A program made the position numbers and the translations under genes. From Terana coerulea (taxonomy: Eukaryota; Basidiomycota; Agaricomycetes; Polyporales; Phanerochaetaceae): a stretch of DNA of 17,882 nt. Location: contig JAKOGH010000871.1 of the NCBI GenBank assembly GCA_024811115.1, positions 1-17,882 on the forward strand, written 5' to 3'. The notes under the pieces were generated by a model, which saw nothing but the letters and a program-made list of their open reading frames with translations, was not told where the DNA came from and did not search any database. Below, piece by piece: positions 1 to 8,519 of this stretch (its first letter is position 1; every line of letters begins with the position of its first letter).

Positions 1-469
1 TGTGGTCTTCAGGTACGCACCGGGCGGGCTCGTCCTTGGTTGCTGTTTTTGTTGAATGCGCATGTTTTTGTAGACTGGACTTCGGCTCGCCCTCATCCGC
101 CTCGACCTCGTGCCGAAGGACTTCTGTTGTCGCGTGCGCGCGCGACCTGCTCTCCTGGCTGTTCGGCGCCAACTTGGCGGGCGTGAAGACCCTCGGCGCG
201 CTCGCCGAGTTCGACTACGCGCCGCGCAACTCCGACGCCTCCGTAAGTCCTCTGCGCCAGCTTCACCGCGCATACGCTGACGGGCAGATTAGACTGCGGC
301 GAACAACGGCTGGAGTACGTACGCCGTGGACGGCACCTTTGCGAACGGCTCGAGCATTGCGAACGGCGACTATAAAGTCTTGCTGCGTGCCCTGCGGGTC
401 ACTGGGAACCCGAACATTTTGTCCGACTACGACACATGGGTCAGCCCGGAGTTCATCATCAAGCAGTAG
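1..469 (+). CDS. Subtilisin-like serine protease (S8), C-terminal end, partial
   Basis: Three exons can be read: 1-12, 74-242 and 293-469, with introns 13-73 (gtacgc...tgtag) and 243-292 (gtaagt...attag, branch-like CTGAC at 277-281). All join in frame and end at TAG 467-469. The last exon carries the GDYKVLLRALRVTG block and a DYDTWVSPEF ending. The exon before it has EFDYAPRNSDAS. Both are typical of the Fn3-like C-terminal domain of fungal vacuolar/secreted subtilases (family knowledge). The catalytic Asp/His/Ser domain lies outside the window, so activity cannot be judged. In the middle exon the family-like stretch IRLDLVPKD is in a different frame from the flanking family-like residues, close to the CCC at 90-92. 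This suggests a small indel or sequencing error there. The gene converges on the F-box gene at 651-2427, leaving 181 bp between the stop codons. Confidence 0.75.
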
Positions 470-650
470 TTGTACCCCGTGCGAGTCAAGATACCTTATA
501 ATAATGTATTCGTTGTGTAATGTCCAGCTGCTTTCTGCGAACTTGGCATGACAGCATCAATTGCTCAATGCTTGTAAACGTAGAGCGTCTGCTACAGGCC
601 CGCACAGGGAAGTCAAACGATAATAAATTGCAGAAATTCTCGTCCGACTG

Positions 651-2427
651 TCAATGATACGGATCTTCATTAGAACTAATACCACAATTGACGCAGAACT
701 GCTCGTCAGCCGACTCGTATTCGTGCCCATCGCGCTCACAGGCGTCACATTGGGAGCACTCATCGTCGCATTCCTCGTCTTCATCATACCCCACTTTGTC
801 CACCAACCCCGTCTCCATCAGAGCGTCGAGGAGAGTGCCGCGATTATGCAGATTGTAGCAGCAGGTAGCGGTGAGTTGTGCGAGGGAATGTCCCGTGAGC
901 TCCTTGCGTGCGTGGAACACTTCCGGTAACCATTCGCCAATGACTTGATACTTCAATCCGTCGCCGCCTGTCGGGGTGGCATGTTCCATTGCACGCCCGA
1001 TACTTCCAGATCAGCCAAATCTGGAAATAAGCACGAGGGTGCGCCTGGGGTTGTCGCAGGATGGGATATGCTAAATGCTTGCATCAACGCGCAAAAAGGT
1101 CCAGTACCGGATACCACCAGCTCCTTGAGGCTCGATACCACGGCGAGATCGCGCCAGAAAGCGACATTGTCTCCCAAACCATTGACTTCGAGCCTACGCA
1201 GCTCGCGTATCGGCAGGTAGGTCGCCAAAGGTCTTCCAAACTCATTGTCACGCTGGGAGTCATGAGTCGCCAATCTGACGGTCACTCGAGCTGCTGCGAT
1301 TCCATCGCTGGGCGATTGTCCGGTGGTCCAGGCGCAGAATAACGAGAGCTGCGACGACTCATGACCGTGACTGATCGCTGCAGACTCCAGGGTGTGGGAT
1401 GAAAGGGGCGCCGTGCCTTCATCTTTGAGACGGGTGGCTAGCCCAGCCATGACATCTTCGTGGTGGAGGACAGAACCTCTTTGACCGCAGGTAAGGGAGA
1501 CAACGGCATCTGCGGGAAAAGATATGTGATGAAGGAGAAGGGCACAGGCAGCGCCGTCATCTGTCATGTTTTCAACATGCAACTTGCGCAAGGAAGGGAG
1601 GTAAAGCGGTTTGATGAGCTTCAGGTTGGATCTTGCGGGGAAATCTGGGACGGCGAGGGCCTCCGCCAAGTGGAGAGATTGGAGTAACGGGAGGCTAGAC
1701 AGCAGCTCAGTTAACCTGGAAGGGTTCTGTGGAGGAACCAATTGACACAGGCGAAGACTCGTGATGGTGGGACGGGTGAGGCTGGAGGCCAAGTCATATG
1801 TAGATCTGGTAAGGCTGACCTCTTTCAGATGCGGCAGTGGGGCCTCGGGGAGGATAGGGAAGAAATTTTGCGTAGATGATGATTCAATGTGTAGGATGCT
1901 TAGGATCGGTGCGTCGGAGGCTGGTGAGCAGGTAAAGCGTCGGGACCGATGGTCCATGCCTTCAGCCTCAACGTCTTGACATGATGAAGATGCTGAAATA
2001 AAAGTCTGCATGTCTGTTCCGTCGTATGTCCCTCGGTGATCGTTGCTGCAATTGTCAGAGGCACTTGGGCAGAGTGATCCAACATCGTTTTGGCACATTG
2101 GTACGATCTAAACGCGATATCACTCCACAGTGCTGGGAAACCGTGGGCAACTCGGTGCCACTGTCTGCAAACGGGAGTGAGGTGCCGGACCCATCTGTGT
2201 GGCGAGTAAAGGTGGTAGTATTGATCACGGGAGTTGTCAATATATTGGAGAAATATCTCGGCCAGCACTTCAACTGGAAGACGACCGATAGGCAGTAGAT
2301 CATTCTTGCATTCGCGCAGGGTGCACACCTCGCTCTCAAGCTTTGATATCTCCCCAAGTCGAGCAGATATGGCGGCGTCGATCTCTGCGTTTGTCATGAG
2401 CGACATATTCGCCTGCACGGGCTGCAT
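651..2427 (-). pseudogene. F-box protein with C-terminal Cys/His-rich tail, copy 1 (two 1-nt frame breaks)
   Basis: Starts at ATG 2427-2425 (MQPVQA...) and ends at TGA 653-651. The N-terminus is helical and charged (residues about 15-41), followed by an F-box from about residue 48 (LPVEVLAEIFLQY, then VCRQWHRVAHGFPALWSD). F-boxes bind Skp1 in SCF ubiquitin ligases (family knowledge). The long middle has loosely repeated Leu-rich segments (LPLLQSLHLAEAL, LPSLRKLHVEN, LPIRELRRLEVNGL, SSLKELVVSG), probably a degenerate LRR substrate-binding region. The last 45 residues are acidic with a C-x3-C-x2-C-x2-C-x4-H-x9-C-x2-C pattern. Against copy 3 the frame slips at a T run (AAA on +, 1934-1936) and a C run (GGGG on +, 973-976), one base missing in each. 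Adding two bases to the 1777-nt span gives 593 whole codons. Both slips are in homopolymers, so the gene may be intact with sequence errors. The target is unknown. Confidence 0.85.
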
Positions 2428-2842
2428 AATTGGCCTACATCGTACGAGTCTTCAGCAAGCTATAAACACCTAACAATCGTACACCTTACCGTTACAGAAG
2501 ACAAGACTTGCCACAGTGAAAAAGGTATAACTCGAAATCGTGCGGTTATGATCCCAGACCTGTGCACCGTCCAGAGCTGGCCAGAGTCCTACAAGCCGAA
2601 GGAGCCGCGAAATTCGAATATTCCGATTGTGATGTGGCCCGCGCGAGCAAGTCGCAGTGAATGTACGAGACCAACGGGCGAGGAGCTGGTGGGTAAGCAG
2701 GTGATGAAGGGCTTCCTGTTGCACTGATTTAGTCGCTGAATCTCGAACGTTTAGCCGCTGAGGCCGGTGAGGTAAAGCTTTAATGGGGAGGTGGTGGACT
2801 GGAGCAAGCCTAAGGATTCGGACGTTATGACCGGCTCTAGAT

Positions 2843-2871
2843 GATGGCGCATCAATTATCGGTGATGCGCC
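2843..2871. promoter_or_regulatory. Palindromic upstream element of F-box copy 1
   Basis: GATGGCGCATCA at 2843-2854 leads into a perfect 9-bp inverted repeat, GGCGCATCA (2846-2854) and TGATGCGCC (2863-2871), with an 8-nt spacer. It lies about 420 bp upstream of the copy 1 start codon. The same 12-mer occurs upstream of F-box copies 2 and 3. A binding site for a dimeric regulator is an inference; I do not recognise the factor. Confidence 0.45.
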
Positions 2872-2924
2872 TGAGCGCCCCTTCGGTATCGCCAGCTGGC
2901 CCAGAAATCTTGTTGTTTCTGACT

Positions 2925-3030
2925 TCCTGCGTACTATCTACACCCAGGAACAACAAAGACAGCAGAGCTATGAAAATTCGAAGGTATGAGGTAGACATGT
3001 ACGTCACTAATATGCAGCCATTCGTGCAGT
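2925..3030 (+). pseudogene. Possible trace of the zinc-knuckle gene 5' end beside F-box copy 1
   Basis: The stretch from about 2931 (GCGTACTATCTACACCC, then ACAACAAAGACAGC, then GCTATGAAAATTCGAAGG) aligns loosely with the leader and first codons of the zinc-knuckle gene around 14480-14545 (GCACTACTTTTACACC, then GCAGCAATGACTCGC). It sits where that gene would be expected relative to the F-box start: about 540 bp away, against 488 bp at copy 3. The similarity is gapped and weak. It stops at the foldback element. Position is the main argument. Confidence 0.2.
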
Positions 3031-3036
3031 GGCTTA

Positions 3037-3135
3037 CTGTCGTTTGCAAAGCACCTGAGACAAGCGCCTTTCGGCCAAATTTGGACGTTTTGGTAGCACG
3101 GATGACTTTCGTATTGTAGCTCACCCAATACACAC
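3037..3135 (+). repeat. Left outer arm of foldback MITE
   Basis: Matches the reverse complement of 3689-3787. The first 65 bp are identical, and most later differences are transitions. Confidence 0.9.
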
Positions 3136-3688
3136 CGTAGCCACTATTTTGAGACATGTAAAGTGACTTATTTCTCAATTCGAAAGTGCTCGCAACAAGA
3201 ACGAGAGAAATTGGGCAATTTTTGAGTGAGCTGGCTGTCCTAGACCCCCTTGACAACTTTTGAGCCAGGATGAAAGAATGATTTGAGCGTTTCACTTTGG
3301 GAAGGTTGGAAGTGCTTTTTGTTATGTTTTCTCACGTGCCAGTACTCTTAGATTGACCTCGGTTGGATGCTATGTCCTCATGGGTCTGCTCTCAAGGGTG
3401 CACGGGCAAAGCGCCCGTGAGAGTGCAACTGCATGAGAGCACCACATCCGACCGGGACCGGTTTGAGAGTGCTTGCACATGCGGAAACATCATACAAATC
3501 ACGCCCAGCCTTTTGAAGCGAAATGGCTCAGCCATTCTTCCGTCCCAGCTCAAAAGTCGTTGAGGGAGTCTGGTGCCGGGACCAGCATGCCTAGCTTGCT
3601 CAAAATCGGTCATTTCTTCTCGTTCTTGTTGCATGCACCTTTGCATCGAAGAATAAATTGTTTTTCATGTCTTAACTTAGTGTCTATG

Positions 3689-3787
3689 ATGTGTATTGGG
3701 TGAGCTACGACACAAAAGTCACCCGTGCTACCAAAACGTCCAAATTTGGCCGAAAGGCGCTTGTCTCAGGTGCTTTGCAAACGACAG
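3689..3787 (-). repeat. Right outer arm of foldback MITE
   Basis: Inverted copy of 3037-3135, ending ...GCAAACGACAG before TA. Confidence 0.9.
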
Positions 3788-3859
3788 TAATCCAACCCTG
3801 AATACTAACAACCGCGATTGTGCACACTGCACAAAGCCACTCCGGAGACTCGGAGACCT

Positions 3860-4309
3860 CGTCTCTAGCGTGTGGACGTCGACCGTTACCGGAACACAAA
3901 ACCGAGGTCCCTCGCTTTTGGACGACACTTTTCACTGCAAGTACATGTACGCCGTCGTTGTTCAAGTTTGCCCGTCGCGCCGGACGGAAGCTCACCGACA
4001 AGGCGGCCGCGTACAAGCTCTCGCATGTCCCCGCTAACACAGTCTCCGCGATTAGCTCAGTATACGGTCACAACTATCGTATGTCGCAACACTCCTGAAG
4101 GCACTGTGTAGAGCTCTGGGTATCTGCTGGACGTCACCGTGCAGTCCGTGACCGTCACCTTCGTCCCCGGGTCCGCGACCATCATCCCCCCTGAAGCTCA
4201 ATGGCACGAAGCTACCCATCTACTCTGGCTTCCTCATCACCGCGTCCGCGTACCTCGGCGCGGTCGGCAACCTCAAGGACACGGCCGTGCTCGACACAAC
4301 TCTTCCGGC
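3860..4309 (+). pseudogene. Decayed internal fragment of a subtilisin-like protease
   Basis: Separate frames show pieces typical of the region just after the peptidase domain in fungal S8 subtilases: CTPSLFKFA, YKLSHVPANTVSAI, then VTVTFVPGSATIIPP, then LNGTKLPIYSGFLITAS and LGAVGNLKDTAVLD. The frame slips between the last two blocks at a run of six C (4186-4191). These blocks would precede the region seen at 1-469, so this is a second gene copy and not a continuation of the first. It ends abruptly at about 4309, where F-box copy 2 similarity begins on the other strand. The 3' exons and the spacer between the two genes are missing, which suggests a deletion. No functional product is expected. 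Confidence 0.65.
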
Positions 4310-4501
4310 AACCATTCGCCTACGCCACGATACCTCGATCTGGCATCGCCTGCCGGTAGTTGCTTGTTCCACCGCACACCCCATGCTTCCACGTGAGTCA
4401 GATTTGGAAACAAGCACGAGGATGCATCGGGGGTGGTTGTAGGAAGGGGCGCGCTGAATGCTTGTAAGAACGTGTAGAAAGGATCGTTTTCGGAGACCAG
4501 T
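4310..4501 (-). pseudogene. F-box copy 2, 3' fragment cut off by a transposon
   Basis: On the minus strand from 4501 downward one frame reads LVSENDPFYTFLQAF, then SCLFPNL, then GVRWNKQLPAGDARSRY, ending GVGEWLPEE. This matches the same stretch of copies 1 and 3 (LVVSGTGPFCALMQAF ... GEWLPEVFHA). It is the continuation of the 5295-6623 part, from which it is separated by the 4502-5294 element. After GEWLPEE the match stops and subtilase sequence of the opposite strand begins. The C-terminal region, including the Cys/His tail, is therefore lost. Confidence 0.8.
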
Positions 4502-4625
4502 TAGGCTCGAACCAGCCACCTTGCACGTAACATAACAATATAATACTTTGCAAGGCGGCTGGGAGCACTGAACCGAGAGCGCGCAGACGAGAATTGAAAC
4601 CCCGCAGATTTCTCAAAGAGGAAGG
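4502..4625 (+). repeat. Left TIR of the 793-bp element
   Basis: Imperfect inverted match to about 5150-5294. Confidence 0.75.
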
Positions 4626-5149
4626 TAGTCGTAGCGCCCACGCGCACTCCGCCGTAATATGCCTGAGCTGTTTATTGAGCAATGAATTTACTTATATTCT
4701 ACCATGCTTAGGAAGCTGTTTGTAATAATTATGTATACTACTCAGAAGTCAATCACGCCCAAATCAGTGCGAAAGCATGCAAACTCGTCAAACATGACCC
4801 TTTTACCGGCTTGTCCGGCAGCTTGACGGTTTGTATAGCCTTAAAGTGGCAGAGGCCGTAGCAATCGAGAATTTTGATGATCTCCAATAAAGCGTGAGTA
4901 TTTTTGTGTGCAAAGACCCTGGCAGGGGAAGCTGTACATGTTAAGGGTTTAATTTCCTTCACAAACACTAGTGTACTGGCCAGCTCGCTCCTGAGCATGG
5001 TGACTACCTTCTGTTCTGCTGCAGCCTCTCTCAACTTTATCTCTGCCTTTTTGCGCCCAGTTTGTTCCTCCACAGCATTCCGTTGCTGTTGCATTAACCT
5101 AGTAATAACTCACAGAGTGACGTCCGCGAGTTCTGGTGCACACGTGGCG

Positions 5150-5294
5150 ACCTGCCTCTTTGGGAAATCTGCGGGGTTTGAATTCTCGTGTGCGCGCGCT
5201 CGACCGAGTTCTGCCAGTCCCGCTGGTCGCTATTAAGAATAACGTACCTCAAAGTACGTTCTTAAGAGTTACCTGCGGGCTGGTAACGAGTCTA
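5150..5294 (-). repeat. Right TIR of the 793-bp element
   Basis: Inverted match to the left end. It also holds a local hairpin, AACGTAC (5241-5247) and GTACGTT (5254-5260), that is not seen in the left TIR. Confidence 0.75.
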
Positions 5295-6623
5295 GAGACC
5301 AGTAGCTTCTTGAGGCCGGACAATGGGGCCAGACCATACCAGAAGCCGACATCTTGTGCAGGGCCTTCAACCTGGAGTACCCGTAGCTCGCGCATCGGTA
5401 GGTGGGTGACTATTAGCCTTCCAAACCGCTCGTGCTGGTGGGCGTCAGTGTCCAGTTCGAGAGTAACTTGAGCTGCTAGGAGTCCATGCCGGGTTCTGCA
5501 AGTCTTCAGAGGCCCAAGTATGGAGTGAAGACGTATGCGACAACTCATGGTAGTGCATCTCCGCAGAAGCTATGGTGTGCTGGGAGAGGATTTCCGTTCC
5601 TTCGCCTCTCAGGTGGCTGCCTAACACAGCCAATAAGACTTCAAGCTGGTCGCCAGGGCCTATTTGACCGCAAATAAGGGAGACAACGGCGTTGGCAGGA
5701 AAAGAGACGCAGTGCAGGAAAAGAGCGCAGGTGGCGCCATCGTCAGCCTTGTTCTCGACGTGTAGCTTACGCAAGGAAGAGAGATGAAGGGGTTTGATGA
5801 GCTGCAAGTTCGACTTTGTCGGAAAATGGGCGACGGAGAGCGCCTCCGCAATGTGCAGAGATTGGAGCAGGGGAACTTGGGAGCGTAGCAGATCAGCCAC
5901 CGCGCGAGGGTCTTGCAAAGGCAACATCCGACGTAGGCGGAGATTTGTGACTGTGGGACGGGTGAGGCTGGATGTCAAGCTGTACTCAAACCCACTAAGG
6001 TTGACCTCCATTAGATGCGGGAGTTGGGCGTTGGGCAGAATGGGGAAGGAAACTACATGGTTTGAGGATTCGACGTGTAGATTGCGCAGTACTGGTGCGT
6101 CAGACGCAGGCAGATTTGTGAAGGCTTTGGGGTGCAGGTTCGGAGCCACCAGACTGAGCGTCTTCGTGTGATAAAGATGCTGGAACAAGAGACCAAACGT
6201 TTGCTCCGCGTCCATCCAGGGGACTTGCGCTTTGATTGTCAGCTGCGTCTGTGCACAGCGACCCAACATAGCTTCCGCGCATCTTGTCGACCGAAACTCG
6301 ATGTCGCTCCACAGCATCGGCGAATCGTGGACAACTCTGTGCCATCGTCTACAGACTCGAGTGAGAATCCGGACCCATTCGTACGGCAAGGAGAAGCGCC
6401 CAGCATCGCGGAGGTAATAACCACGGAAGTCGCAGATGTATTGCAGGAATATCTCGGCAAGAGCCTCGAGAGGGAGAAGGTCGATAGGCAGTAAAGCATT
6501 TTGGCATTCGCGCAGGTTGCAGATCTCAGCCTCAAGCCTTGATATCTCGCCATGTCTAGAAAAAATAGCGGCGTCGATCACTGCTCGCTTCGTAGATGAT
6601 GGGCTTTCCCGCAAAGGTTGCAT
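5295..6623 (-). pseudogene. F-box protein copy 2, 5' part, interrupted
   Basis: The best start is ATG 6623-6621 (MQPLRES), aligned with the starts of copies 1 and 3; the frame is open further upstream without family similarity. The F-box reads LPLEALAEIFLQY, then VCRRWHRVVHDSPMLWSD. The Leu-rich middle follows (PLLQSLHIAEAL, LSSLRKLHVEN). One frame shift, equivalent to one extra base, occurs at about 5480-5505 between LQNPAW and LLAAQVTLELD. The frame then runs to GLKKLLVS, where the 793-bp element is inserted. The transposon insertion, the frame shift and the loss of the 3' end make this a true pseudogene. Intact paralogues are SCF-type substrate receptors by family inference. Confidence 0.85.
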
Positions 6624-6892
6624 GGTTGGTTTGAGGCGAGGTTGGTCTTTAGCTAAACGCAACACTTGATATTCAGACAGCGGCTTACTGTTATAGGTAC
6701 TAAATAGTGAGACCAGTATTACTCGCCTCCTTGGGCAAAGTACCACGTCAAATGTGCTTGTATCACCAGGCCAACACGGACCCTGCAATACGAGAAGAAG
6801 CTCGGTGGTGGACTGGGCCAAGACCCTTTTAAAGTTCGTGGAATTTGAGTTAGATGTCCTGCAAAGCCACCGGCTCCTCGCCGGTCCCCGGT

Positions 6893-6921
6893 GATGGCGC
6901 ATCATGCGCATCAATGCCCCT
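6893..6921. promoter_or_regulatory. Palindromic upstream element of F-box copy 2 (right arm degenerate)
   Basis: GATGGCGCATCA at 6893-6904 is identical to the motif before copies 1 and 3, about 275 bp upstream of this start codon. The right arm (around 6912-6920) keeps only part of TGATGCGCC. The 808-bp element inserted 45 bp farther out. Confidence 0.4.
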
Positions 6922-6965
6922 GCCTGGCGCTTAGCAATCTTCGTCAACGACTGAGAGTCCTTTCC

Positions 6966-7170
6966 AGACTCCTAAAACCTGTTGCTCGATGGACGAAGCA
7001 GAGCTGCTTTATCTCGCCCGATTTTTATTTTTCTGAATATAATATATTTTGTCATCATGCTTAGTCTGGCTTACCTAATTGCAACGCTTGCTCGTCCATG
7101 AGCGACTGGCTCAAAACATTTAACGCCCGTCCGGCAGCCTTCGGCAATAGCAACCTCTGAAGTGTCTGAG
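6966..7170 (+). repeat. Left TIR of the 808-bp element
   Basis: Inverted match to 7571-7773, estimated by eye at above 90% identity. Confidence 0.85.
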
Positions 7171-7570
7171 TTTCAATCCCAGCACATCTATCGGAACCGT
7201 CCTGGCACACGTCCTCTACGTAAACATTGGGTGTAGGTTCATGTGTTTGGTCGTTTGTGGCTTCGAAATTTGAGCTATTATATCTAGAGACATGAGATAT
7301 ATCTGCTTCGCTGCGCTGTGGTGGGGATGGGCTTTTCAGAGGTTCAGCACTCAGCGATGGCAATGGTCGTGCCGCCACCTTGCCGCCCGGCCTCGCCCTC
7401 AGAGAACATACCTCATACTTACACAGACCACGCAGAGACCTTGCATAGATGTTGGAGCAGCTTATTGGTATTATGTTGTGCAGTATGCAAGAGAAAATCA
7501 TGGATCTCATTGCGGGACGTAAAGTGGCTCGTGCTCGGACGGCCTTATTGCTCAACACTACATTTCAAGC

Positions 7571-7773
7571 TCAGACGCTTCAGAGATTGCTATTGCCGAA
7601 GGCTGCCGGACGGGCGTTAAATGTTTTGAGCCAGTCGCTCATGGACGAGCAAGCGTTGCAATTAGGTAAGCCAGACTAAGCATGATGACAAAATGTATTA
7701 AATCAGAAAAATAATAATCGGGCGGGATAAAGCAGCTCTGCTTCGTCCATCGAGCGGCAGGTTTTAGGAGTCT
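7571..7773 (-). repeat. Right TIR of the 808-bp element
   Basis: Inverted match to 6966-7170. Confidence 0.85.
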
Positions 7774-7835
7774 GAGTCCTTTCCTGAATCTATCCACCAT
7801 TCACCCCCACAATGTGACTGCCGTTGACTTATATT

Positions 7836-8112
7836 CTATATTTTAGCTCTCAGGGACCAGGTATTCAATGCTACAGTAAATTCCAAGCACGTTGAAGCTA
7901 CCGTTGACTACGCCGGCGAATTCCGTAGCTGGACCTTTGACCGTCCGAGTCACCCCGAGCAGCGGCACTCAAAGTGGTGCAGAACGCTGCCATAGAAGCA
8001 TGATGCACCGAGCCCTGCTATGAAGAAGCGCAATCGCACCAAATTTCACAAAGCTTCAGCTGAGGAAACTACTGACCCCCACGACACATGGCGCGTGAGC
8101 GAAGACGATACC
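7836..8112 (+). pseudogene. Broken 5' copy of the ZCCHC9-like zinc-knuckle gene
   Basis: This stretch aligns with the leader and first exon of the gene at 14505-15681. AAGCACGTTGAAGCTAC (from 7885) matches AAATACGTCGAGGCTAC (from 14538) and reads KHVEATVDYAGE against KYVEATAQYADEE. GAAGAAGCGCAATCGCACC (from 8022) matches GAAGAAGCGCAAACGCACC (from 14663), the basic nuclear-localisation-like stretch. The similarity runs to about the TDP codons near 8090. The start codon region is deleted and the frame is broken, including a 4-bp difference near 8000. No zinc knuckles could be followed downstream. It is divergent to F-box copy 2, exactly as the intact gene is to copy 3. Confidence 0.65.
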
Positions 8113-8519
8113 GTGAGTGGACCTACAAGTTGACGAATACACGCCAGTGCTCTGCAGGTAGCTCTGTACTCCCGTACGTTATGTCAGCTAGTTCCTTCAG
8201 CCATACACTGACAAGACCATCAGTTCAAGCTCGACAAAGAGATGCCTGATATACCTGTATCCGGCTGCCGTTGGCATAGTACTGTCCGGTTGTTGGCCAA
8301 CATGAACCGGCACAATATCCTTTCGGGATGCAGCGCCACAGTGCCTTACATTACAGGCCGAAGGCGGAAGCACCTGATTGCACGTTGCCTCCGGCGGATG
8401 CCTACGACGACGCGAAGGGTCAGTCACAAGCTCACAACGCATAGCATCGCGAAGCCTTACCCTTAACTTATGACAGCACATGTTACCGAAAAACCTGTTA
8501 CTTGGAAAGCTGATCTGTC
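8113..8519. other. Region without an assignable gene
   Basis: Splice-like signals are present (GTGAGT at 8113 with CTGCAG ending at 8157; GTACGT at 8174 with CTGAC and CATCAG ending at 8223). The implied exons do not give an open, recognisable protein. It may be the decayed continuation of the zinc-knuckle copy, but I could not align it. Confidence 0.3.

Larger units (their letters stand above)
3037..3787. mobile_element. Foldback MITE, 751 bp, TA target site
   Basis: The ends are perfect inverted repeats beginning CTGTCGTTTGCAAAGCACC, each flanked by TA (3035-3036 and 3788-3789). This is the target duplication of Tc1/mariner-type elements. The first 65 bp of the two ends are identical and about 100 bp are nearly so. 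The inverted similarity then continues, less perfectly, through the whole element to a central hairpin at 3401-3419 (CACGGGC, loop AAAGC, GCCCGTG). The hairpin lies within 2 bp of the geometric centre. The whole unit can thus fold as one hairpin, with no room for a transposase. ORFs inside it are mirror images of each other and are not genes. It lies between F-box copy 1 and the next duplicated block. Confidence 0.85.
4502..5294. mobile_element. Non-autonomous long-TIR DNA element, 793 bp, 9-bp target duplication
   Basis: The flanks are the direct 9-mer GAGACCAGT at 4493-4501 and 5295-5303. The ends are imperfect inverted repeats of about 120-145 bp, beginning TAGGCTCGAACCAGCC on the left and TAGACTCGTTACCAGCC on the right. 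They share a 15-bp block, AAACCCCGCAGATTT (4597-4611; inverted 5165-5179). Removing the element and one 9-mer restores the open frame LLVSENDPF of F-box copy 2, which confirms the boundaries. A 9-bp duplication with long TIRs fits Mutator-like elements (family knowledge). No transposase is visible. A minus-strand ORF at 4753-5094 with a charged helical start (RKKAEIKLREAAAEQK) is unassigned and could be captured host sequence. Confidence 0.85.
6966..7773. mobile_element. Non-autonomous long-TIR DNA element, 808 bp, 11-bp target duplication
   Basis: Flanked by the direct repeat GAGTCCTTTCC at 6955-6965 and 7774-7784. The ends are inverted repeats of about 205 bp beginning AGACTCCTAAAACCTG, with only a few mismatches; the inner 100 bp are almost identical. 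A 9-11-bp duplication with TIRs this long fits Mutator-like elements. The central 400 bp has no recognisable transposase. The TIRs carry a short open frame ending QALQLGKPD that reads outward at both ends. It explains two identical-looking ORFs on opposite strands and need not be a gene. The element sits between F-box copy 2 and the decayed zinc-knuckle gene, in what would be their shared promoter. Confidence 0.85.

Noticed and set aside
954..2298. Plus-strand ORFs across F-box copy 1, and similar ones opposite copies 2-4
   Set aside because: They are antisense shadows of the F-box coding frames. The minus-strand readings align with each other as paralogues and the plus-strand ones are not needed.
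2934..4037. Two ORFs on opposite strands with nearly the same peptide (SHPCYQNVQIWPKGACLRC)
   Set aside because: They are the mirror-image outer arms of the foldback MITE read in opposite directions, not a gene pair.
1..4309. Reading 1-469 and 3860-4309 as one subtilase gene split by an insertion
   Set aside because: The upstream-type protein segment lies downstream in the window on the same strand, so they must come from separate copies.
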